Assembly (NCBI GenBank): GCA_020059785.1
Contig: JAGVBL010000291.1
Span: 1-11,208 of the forward strand
DNA from: Ignavibacteriales bacterium
GTDB taxonomy: Bacteria > Bacteroidota > Ignavibacteria > Ignavibacteriales > Melioribacteraceae
Reading direction: 5' to 3'
DNA length: 11,208 nucleotides
The notes beneath the pieces were generated by a model. The model was not told the DNA's origin and ran no database searches. It saw only the letters and a list, made by a program, of their open reading frames with translations. The first letter of the stretch is position 1, and each line of letters starts with the position of its first letter. Shown here in pieces: positions 6,706-11,208 of the stretch. The position numbers and the translations under genes were made by a program.

Positions 6706-7413
6706 TTACTTAGAAAAAGGAGTCTTATTAATTACCCTTTTAGCTAATCCGTTTAATGATTCAAATAATATTTTTTCTAAATTCATTTCAGGACTATACC
6801 TTTCTTTTACTATAGCGTTACCCGCAATAACAACTTTTGCGTTGTTATTATCATAGATAAAGTACTTATTCCTAATAACGAACTCCAGTTTATATAATTT
6901 ATTCGGTTTAAGCAGTGGCTCCAGCCCAGGCAGCTTTTCGGTTGATACAACTTTTGCCGGATCTGATGAATCCATCTCCTCAAGCTCGAATCCAATTTTA
7001 TAATCTTCAAAAAAAAGTACATAGTCAACCCCTTGTTGTTCAAATTTAAGGGGTGTTTTAGGGATCATTATTTCTACGTTTTCTTTTTCATTTACAACAT
7101 ATTCTTTTTTTTCAAATTGAGGTGGGATGGAATAAGATGATGTAGAGACACTTTTGAATTTTGAAATATTCCTTAATTCTATCGGCAAATAATCTCGCTG
7201 ATATTCAAAAAACGTATTTCTTACTTTCCTAAGATTATCTAATGTAAACAATTCCAATGCTTGCGAAATATCAATTTCATTTACTTTAGTAACAATTAGT
7301 CGAGATTCAGGAGCTGCATTTTTGAAATCATCATCAATATAAAATTTTGATGGCGTGCAAGAGATAATTAACACTGAAACAGATATAACGGATAACAATA
7401 ATTTTATTTTCAT
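6706..7413 (-). CDS. Predicted lipoprotein of unknown function
   Basis: I do not recognise a family. The 235-aa product begins with a lipoprotein signal peptide: MKIK, a hydrophobic stretch, then the lipobox I-I-S-C with the lipidated cysteine at residue 19 and Thr at +2, which suggests an envelope lipoprotein. The mature part is mixed alpha/beta with many charged residues. A segment around residues 125-140 (GVDYVLFFEDYKIGFE) and another around 190-205 (YFIYDNNNAKVVIAGN) look like beta strands. It is the last gene of the minus-strand group, 77 bp after the membrane-protein gene. Its ribosome-binding site is weak. It may have its own promoter in that gap, but I could not find a clear one. It converges on pduT, with 2 bp between the stop codons. 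Confidence 0.8.
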   Translation of the reverse strand: MKIKLLLSVISVSVLIISCTPSKFYIDDDFKNAAPESRLIVTKVNEIDISQALELFTLDNLRKVRNTFFEYQRDYLPIELRNISKFKSVSTSSYSIPPQFEKKEYVVNEKENVEIMIPKTPLKFEQQGVDYVLFFEDYKIGFELEEMDSSDPAKVVSTEKLPGLEPLLKPNKLYKLEFVIRNKYFIYDNNNAKVVIAGNAIVKERYSPEMNLEKILFESLNGLAKRVINKTPFSK

Positions 7414-7490
7414 GATATGCCCACTTTGTTATTCCCGAATCAATCTACTAAAAATATTTAGAAAATAAAATGGTATTAATTTGTTACGAC

Positions 7491-7889
7491 TTAATTGATC
7501 TTTTTAAGATGAATACGGTAGAAAATAAAAGGTGAAATTGTAACCCAGATAAGTACAACAATCCAGAGTCTCCCTTCAAGAATATTGTAATCGTATAATA
7601 GCTTTTCCCAAGTATGACCCATAACGAAATGACCGAATAAAAATTCAAAGATTATAGTCATTAAAAGCCACATCAATCCGATCTGTACCGACTCCTTTGA
7701 CGATTTAATTCTCCATTTACCCGTAATAATCCATATATAAAGTGCAAAAAATATTATTCCTGATACTACTGAAAGTTGATGAGCCGATAAATTATCTAAG
7801 AAGGTAACATAAATTCCTTGCCTCAGTGCTCCATTAAGAATAGCAATGACAATCATGGGAAACCACAGCAGAAAATATTTAGTAAGCAT
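7491..7889 (-). CDS. Small four-helix integral membrane protein of unknown function
   Basis: A 132-aa hydrophobic protein with four predicted membrane helices at about residues 4-23, 37-56, 69-90 and 108-125. Polar residues sit in or next to the helices (N19 and R23, E82, H87, E105 and R107), and the loop between helices 3 and 4 carries MGHTWEKLLYDYNILEGRLW. Such placed charges suggest a conserved functional site rather than a simple anchor. I cannot assign a family name. The ATG at 7889 is supported by GAGGT at 7895-7899, 5 nt upstream. It lies 45 bp downstream of the exported RidA gene and is probably cotranscribed with it. Confidence 0.78.
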   Translation of the reverse strand: MLTKYFLLWFPMIVIAILNGALRQGIYVTFLDNLSAHQLSVVSGIIFFALYIWIITGKWRIKSSKESVQIGLMWLLMTIIFEFLFGHFVMGHTWEKLLYDYNILEGRLWIVVLIWVTISPFIFYRIHLKKIN

Positions 7890-7934
7890 AAATTACCTCG
7901 TGAAACGTTTTGTTTGTTAGTGCAATCAATAAAT

Positions 7935-8375
7935 TTATTTAATAGCAATACATTCAATTTCTATAAGTACATCTTTTGGTAAACGGGCAACCTGAACCGT
8001 TGAACGTGCCGGTTTATGTCCTTCAAATTCTTCTTCATATAACTTATTCATTTTGCTAAAATCATTAAGGTCAACCATAAACACAGTGCATTTTACAACA
8101 TTACTCATCTTTGTACCGGCTGCTTTTAATACGGCTTTAATGTTCTTAAATATTTGCTTTGTCTGACTTTCAATATCATTACCGGTAATTTGATTTGTAG
8201 AAGGATCGGCTGCAATTTGACCCGATAAAAACAGAAAACCGTTAGATTCAATGGCTTGAGAATACGGACCGATTGCCTCTGGAGCGTCATAAGTTTTTAC
8301 AACTCTTATTTTGTTCTGTGCATATAAACTAATTGAGAGTACAACAATCAGTAAAAAGATTACTCTGGTTTTCAT
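7935..8375 (-). CDS. Exported RidA-family (YjgF/YER057c/UK114) protein
   Basis: RidA proteins hydrolyse reactive enamine/imine intermediates made by PLP enzymes and normally work in the cytosol. This 146-aa protein carries the full RidA domain from about residue 22, with EAIGPYSQA, LFLSGQI and PARSTVQVARLPKDVLIEIE. R124 and E139 correspond to Arg105 and Glu120 of E. coli RidA, keeping the 15-residue spacing, so deaminase chemistry looks possible. In front is a signal peptide: MKTR, then IFLLIVVLSISL, then YAQN with likely cleavage after Ala19. The start is supported by a strong Shine-Dalgarno, so the leader is real. The protein is predicted to be periplasmic. It sits between a cupin gene (36 bp upstream) and the membrane-protein gene. 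Confidence 0.93.
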   Translation of the reverse strand: MKTRVIFLLIVVLSISLYAQNKIRVVKTYDAPEAIGPYSQAIESNGFLFLSGQIAADPSTNQITGNDIESQTKQIFKNIKAVLKAAGTKMSNVVKCTVFMVDLNDFSKMNKLYEEEFEGHKPARSTVQVARLPKDVLIEIECIAIK

Positions 8376-8379
8376 ATAT

Positions 8380-8386
8380 CACCTCA
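8380..8386 (-). promoter_or_regulatory. Strong ribosome-binding site of the exported RidA gene
   Basis: On the minus strand TGAGGTG, then 4 nt, precedes the ATG at 8375. It is among the best Shine-Dalgarno matches in the window. It decides the start in favour of the version that includes the signal peptide, since the next ATG is only at residue 90. Confidence 0.65.
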
Positions 8387-8413
8387 ATATTATTAGCGAT
8401 CGTAATAAATATT
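8386..8413. repeat. Near-perfect inverted repeat between the cupin and ridA genes
   Basis: AATATTATTA (8386-8395) and TAATAAATATT (8403-8413) are complementary apart from one extra A. They flank a short centre that contains the palindrome CGATCG (8397-8402). The repeat overlaps the cupin stop codon and ends where the RidA ribosome-binding site begins. It could be an operator or an mRNA hairpin. It is AT-rich and has no T-run of its own, so it does not look like a standard terminator. Confidence 0.45.
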
Positions 8414-8762
8414 ATTCAAATTCTTTTGGCACACCGCAAATAAAAACAAAAGGTTTATCAACTAATTTATTTTTATACTGATGTATTTCGTTTGGTAAAA
8501 CAAGTGCAAAATCTCCTTTCTTTAACGGTTTCTCTTCACCTTTCTCATTTATTAAAACACCTTCACCTTCTATTATGTAATTCAACTGTTCATAAGTATG
8601 ATGATGAAATGGAGTAAATCCATCCGGTTCAACTGTGAATACGCGAAGTGAAAAATTGGGTGTTCCATCTTTACTTGAAATTGGTATCTGCTTTAATACT
8701 TTATCTGCTCCGGGCATTGTTACCCGGTTTTTATCAACTTCCGATATGTTTATTACTTTCAT
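8412..8762 (-). CDS. Single-domain cupin, predicted metal-binding
   Basis: A 116-aa cytosolic cupin_2-type barrel; no signal peptide. The first cupin motif is TPFHHHTYEQLNYIIEGEG. H53 and H55 sit at the two histidine ligand positions and Q59 where Glu is usual, with E58 just before it; Gln is a known variant there. The second motif supplies H94 in LPNEIHQYKN. The fold can serve as a dioxygenase, an isomerase or a sugar- or auxin-type binding protein, and the sequence does not tell which. The start at 8762 has AAGGA at 8769-8773, 6 nt upstream. It is the first gene of the minus-strand group and faces the divergent dehydrogenase gene across 105 bp. Confidence 0.9.
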   Translation of the reverse strand: MKVINISEVDKNRVTMPGADKVLKQIPISSKDGTPNFSLRVFTVEPDGFTPFHHHTYEQLNYIIEGEGVLINEKGEEKPLKKGDFALVLPNEIHQYKNKLVDKPFVFICGVPKEFE

Positions 8763-8867
8763 AAAAAATCCTTATTAATTTTACTTTCAAAATAACATAA
8801 AAGAGAAGTTTCTTCAATAAAACTATTTTTATTTTTAGAGTGTTAATAAATATAATATGGAGTAGAA
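8763..8867. other. Divergent intergenic region between the cupin and SDR genes
   Basis: This is the longest gene-free stretch in the window. It is very AT-rich and must hold promoters for both directions. It also contains a small palindrome GAAG-TTT-CTTC at 8805-8815 and the SDR ribosome-binding site GGAG at 8859-8862, 5 nt before the ATG. Confidence 0.6.
8788..8817 (-). promoter_or_regulatory. Possible Bacteroidota-type promoter of the cupin gene
   Basis: On the minus strand TTG (8815-8817) is followed after 20 nt by TATTTTG (8788-8794). This is one base short of the Bacteroidota -7 consensus TAnnTTTG with its -33 TTG. It would leave a leader of roughly 20 nt that contains the AAGGA site. 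Such motifs arise easily in AT-rich DNA. Confidence 0.25.
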
Positions 8868-9668
8868 ATGGAAAATCTAAGGACAAGATACGGAAACTGG
8901 GCGCTTATTACTGGCGCTTCTTCTGGTATAGGTGAAGAATTTGCAAGAGTATTTGCAATGCAAGGAATTAATTTGGTATTAGTTGCACGAAGGAAAGAGC
9001 GTCTTAACAAAATTGCCGAAGAATTAATTATTAATCATAAGATCGAAGTAATTGTTTCCAGTGCAGATTTATCTAAAGAAAACTTTTTAGATAGTATTCT
9101 AAGGGACATTAACGGTAAAGAGATAACTATTCTAATTAATAATGCCGGAATAGGGAAGCCGGGTGAATTTAAAGATACAGATATTAACTACGATTCTGAT
9201 ATGATTAAATTAAACTGTCTTGCACCGGTTGTTCTAACTGAACATTTCTTAAAAACGATGATAAAAAAAAGAAAAGGTGCAATTATTTTTCTGGGAAGTG
9301 TGGTAGCATATCAACCTACACCCGTTATGGCTTCTTATGCTGCTACAAAAGCATTTAATTTATCGTTTGGTAATGCCCTCTGGTACGAGTTAAAAAAATA
9401 TGGAATTGATGTGCTAACTGTTAATCCGGGTAATACCGCAACAGAATTTAATCGTATGGTTCTTAACGATAAAAGTATTCTAACTAGAACTGCCCGGCAA
9501 GTAGTAAATAGTTCATTAAAATCACTTGGTAAAAAACCAAATGTTGTTGATGGATTCTTTAATAAATTGATTACAGCTTTTTCCAAATTTGGAAGCGTTA
9601 GAACTATTGTTACCGTAACCGGATTAATAATGAATAATTTATATAAGAAAAATTATCCATCTAAATAG
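8868..9668 (+). CDS. Short-chain dehydrogenase/reductase (classical SDR, DltE-like)
   Basis: NAD(P)-dependent oxidoreductase of 266 aa with a Rossmann fold. The cofactor motif TGASSGIG covers residues 15-22, and the pair R41/R42 after the second strand suggests NADPH preference. NNAG is at 91-94. The catalytic set is N116, S144, Y157 and K161 (YAATK). NPGNTATEF after the sixth strand is a normal SDR feature. The substrate cannot be read from the sequence; similar proteins are annotated only as general SDRs, so no gene symbol is given. The C-terminal third (about 200-266) is hydrophobic in part, with a segment TIVTVTGLIMNNLY that could touch a membrane or a lipid substrate. The start has GGAG 5 nt upstream. 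It stands alone, divergent from the cupin and convergent with the permease gene (33 bp between stops). Confidence 0.93.
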   Translation: MENLRTRYGNWALITGASSGIGEEFARVFAMQGINLVLVARRKERLNKIAEELIINHKIEVIVSSADLSKENFLDSILRDINGKEITILINNAGIGKPGEFKDTDINYDSDMIKLNCLAPVVLTEHFLKTMIKKRKGAIIFLGSVVAYQPTPVMASYAATKAFNLSFGNALWYELKKYGIDVLTVNPGNTATEFNRMVLNDKSILTRTARQVVNSSLKSLGKKPNVVDGFFNKLITAFSKFGSVRTIVTVTGLIMNNLYKKNYPSK

Positions 9669-9701
9669 ATCAGTCAAATTGCACAATAACGAAAATGTTA
9701 A

Positions 9702-11208
9702 CTAGAAGTCCTTGTTAATTGAATGGCGTGCAATATTCAACGAAATATAGATTGCAATTACAGAAACTAATGTAATAGGCAAAAGAGGGTAGAGAAAGTT
9801 GGATAAATCGTAAGGTTTCTTAATCATAATCGCTAAGAAGTAATTACTCATCGGTTTGAAAATTAGAAGTATTATAAAAAACATGTAGACAATATTCATC
9901 AGGAAAGTTATTGATGCACCCTGAGATGATGCAAGTCTTATGGCGTTTTTTTCTTTAAAGTTTGCAAAAAGTCCACCCATACCAAAGTTTATACTGATAA
10001 TTGTTGCTGTTGCTACAAAGCTTATTATAAATGCCATTAGTTTAATTTGTATTGCAAACCTGTAGTTGGTAAAATAACTTAGGACAAGACTTATAACCAG
10101 TATGAAAATACCAAATAAGTTAATTCTGCTATTTATTATCGATGTATGATCGACAGGAGCCGATTTTAATTTCCAGAATGTTTCTCCTTCAAGGCTGATC
10201 AATGGAAAAATAAACCTTAAGGATAAAGTAGAAATCAACAATAGATTGAACAGGAATACTGATAGATATATTCCGGTTTGTAAGTAAAAATTTCCCAAAC
10301 CGACGTATTTAATTCCTTTCACGCTCAACAGAAAAATAAATATCAGGAATAAAAGAACTATTAAATGTATCCACTGACTGGGTTCTCTAAAGAAATTTAG
10401 AAAATCTCTCTTTATTAAAGATTCGGTTAACGGTTTAAAACTGGATTTTTTCTCAAAACCGAAAAGGGGTTGTTTCTGCTTTTTATTCGAAAAGTGTTCT
10501 GTGGTAAGTGTTAGATTCATTAACCAGGTAGAGAAATACCACTTTCTCCCAAGATAAATAGCTAAGGTAAAAAGAATTAATGATACACCTATTTGTAGAA
10601 ATGTTAGTGGCATTGCATAAAAAATTATATCGTTGGAGATCCAGTAAGCCGATTCAGATAGCCAGCTATTTGGTAAATATTTAATAAATGCCGGGATCAA
10701 TTCGCTAAAGTATAAATCCTTATTAACAAACGGATAGTGTCTCAAAACAGAATTGGCAAGTTCTAACGGTGAATTAATCTTGAAGAAAAACAGAATGAAG
10801 ACTAAGTATAGACTCGCAAATCCGTAAATAACTTTTCTGGGATTAATTTTTGATGCCAGTTTAATTAGCAGCATCAATATTATTACGCCAAGCGAACCGG
10901 CACTTAACATAAAGGGGATGAAGTTCCCAACAAAAAGAAGAACAAGCGAACTGAATTTAATATTGAAGTAAGAGACATAACCGGCGAGGACAGAAAGAAG
11001 TATCAATAGTAATGTGGAAGAACTATAGAAAAAATTATCTAGAAATTTCAGGATAAATATTTTATATGGAATTACAGGTTTTGTGAACAGGTAATTAACT
11101 TCGTTTGACTTATAGAGTGTTGAATATGATACAATTATATTACCGATATTAACCGAAACAAAAAATATGAAGAGGGTTATCGACATGAATTCGTGAAGTA
11201 AGAATAAT
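9702..11208 (-). CDS. ABC-2-like exporter permease (N-terminus outside window)
   Basis: Very hydrophobic protein with about a dozen predicted membrane helices. The frame stays open past the ATG at 11186 to the window edge (further codons read LFLLHEF), so that ATG is internal and the protein is longer than 494 aa. The early segment ending in STLYKSNEVNYLFTKPVIP, a membrane-edge loop with a Pro, and the later SLEGETFWKLKSAPVDHTSI, a cytoplasmic loop, are characteristic of large ABC exporter permeases of the putative ABC_tran_2 type. A charged loop of about 45 residues (EHFSNKKQKQ to LIKRDFLNFF) separates the two membrane halves. There is no ATP-binding motif. The ATPase subunit is expected just outside the right edge, upstream on this strand. 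The substrate is unknown. Confidence 0.85.
   Translation of the reverse strand, partial: LFLLHEFMSITLFIFFVSVNIGNIIVSYSTLYKSNEVNYLFTKPVIPYKIFILKFLDNFFYSSSTLLLILLSVLAGYVSYFNIKFSSLVLLFVGNFIPFMLSAGSLGVIILMLLIKLASKINPRKVIYGFASLYLVFILFFFKINSPLELANSVLRHYPFVNKDLYFSELIPAFIKYLPNSWLSESAYWISNDIIFYAMPLTFLQIGVSLILFTLAIYLGRKWYFSTWLMNLTLTTEHFSNKKQKQPLFGFEKKSSFKPLTESLIKRDFLNFFREPSQWIHLIVLLFLIFIFLLSVKGIKYVGLGNFYLQTGIYLSVFLFNLLLISTLSLRFIFPLISLEGETFWKLKSAPVDHTSIINSRINLFGIFILVISLVLSYFTNYRFAIQIKLMAFIISFVATATIISINFGMGGLFANFKEKNAIRLASSQGASITFLMNIVYMFFIILLIFKPMSNYFLAIMIKKPYDLSNFLYPLLPITLVSVIAIYISLNIARHSINKDF

Noticed and set aside
7448..7461. Inverted repeat CTAAA-AATA-TTTAG as a terminator after the membrane-protein gene
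   Set aside because: The stem is only 5 A/T-rich pairs, and no T-run follows it on the minus strand.
8851..8856. Perfect TATAAT before the SDR gene, as a sigma-70 -10 box
   Set aside because: It lies 11 bases before the ATG, so transcription would begin about at the ribosome-binding site or later. No -35 element is found at the right distance. AT-rich sequence gives such matches by chance.
11184..11186. ATG at 11186 (minus strand) as the permease start
   Set aside because: The frame continues open to the edge with hydrophobic codons, no ribosome-binding site precedes the ATG, and the segment after it looks like the middle of a membrane domain.

Overview
The window is AT-rich bacterial DNA. 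Protein flavour and layout suggest the Bacteroidota/Chlorobi superphylum, possibly an Ignavibacteria-like lineage. The clues are low GC, tightly packed genes of which several have no Shine-Dalgarno sequence, and many exported proteins with Bacteroidota-like signal peptides. This placement is an inference; no rRNA gene is present. The window holds twelve protein-coding genes, two cut by its edges. I saw no tRNA, rRNA, CRISPR array or insertion sequence.

Plus-strand block (1-6703): seven genes lie close together with no convincing terminator between them. They are the 3' part of clpC (AAA+ unfoldase), a pterin-4a-carbinolamine dehydratase (phhB), orotate phosphoribosyltransferase (pyrE), a secreted M64-family metallopeptidase, a SpoIIE/RsbU-type PP2C phosphatase with a GAF-like N-terminus, a PduS-type flavin/Fe-S reductase, and a PduT-type tandem-BMC shell protein. 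Gaps are 21, 0, 19, 3, -4 and 45 bp, so the block could be one mixed operon.

The most notable content is the PduS-PduT pair at 4793-6703. In known bacterial microcompartments (BMCs) these two form an electron conduit: PduT carries a [4Fe-4S] cluster in its trimer pore and PduS is the flavo-Fe-S reductase that docks to it. Here the pair sits among housekeeping genes, with no other shell gene or signature enzyme in view. It is translationally coupled to a signalling phosphatase. This looks like a satellite BMC locus that implies a main microcompartment operon elsewhere in the genome.

Minus-strand block (6706-8762): in transcription order, a metal-binding cupin, an exported RidA-family protein, a small four-helix membrane protein and a lipoprotein of unknown function. 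The first three have good ribosome-binding sites. The block converges on pduT with only 2 bp between stop codons.

Right end: a 105-bp divergent intergenic region (8763-8867) separates the cupin from a plus-strand short-chain dehydrogenase/reductase. That gene converges on a minus-strand ABC-2-like permease that runs off the right edge, so its true start is outside the window.

The longest gene-free stretch is the 105-bp divergent region. Two structures inside or beside genes deserve attention: a perfect terminator-like hairpin in the first codons of pyrE, and a 28-nt near-perfect inverted repeat directly upstream of the ribosome-binding site of the exported RidA.
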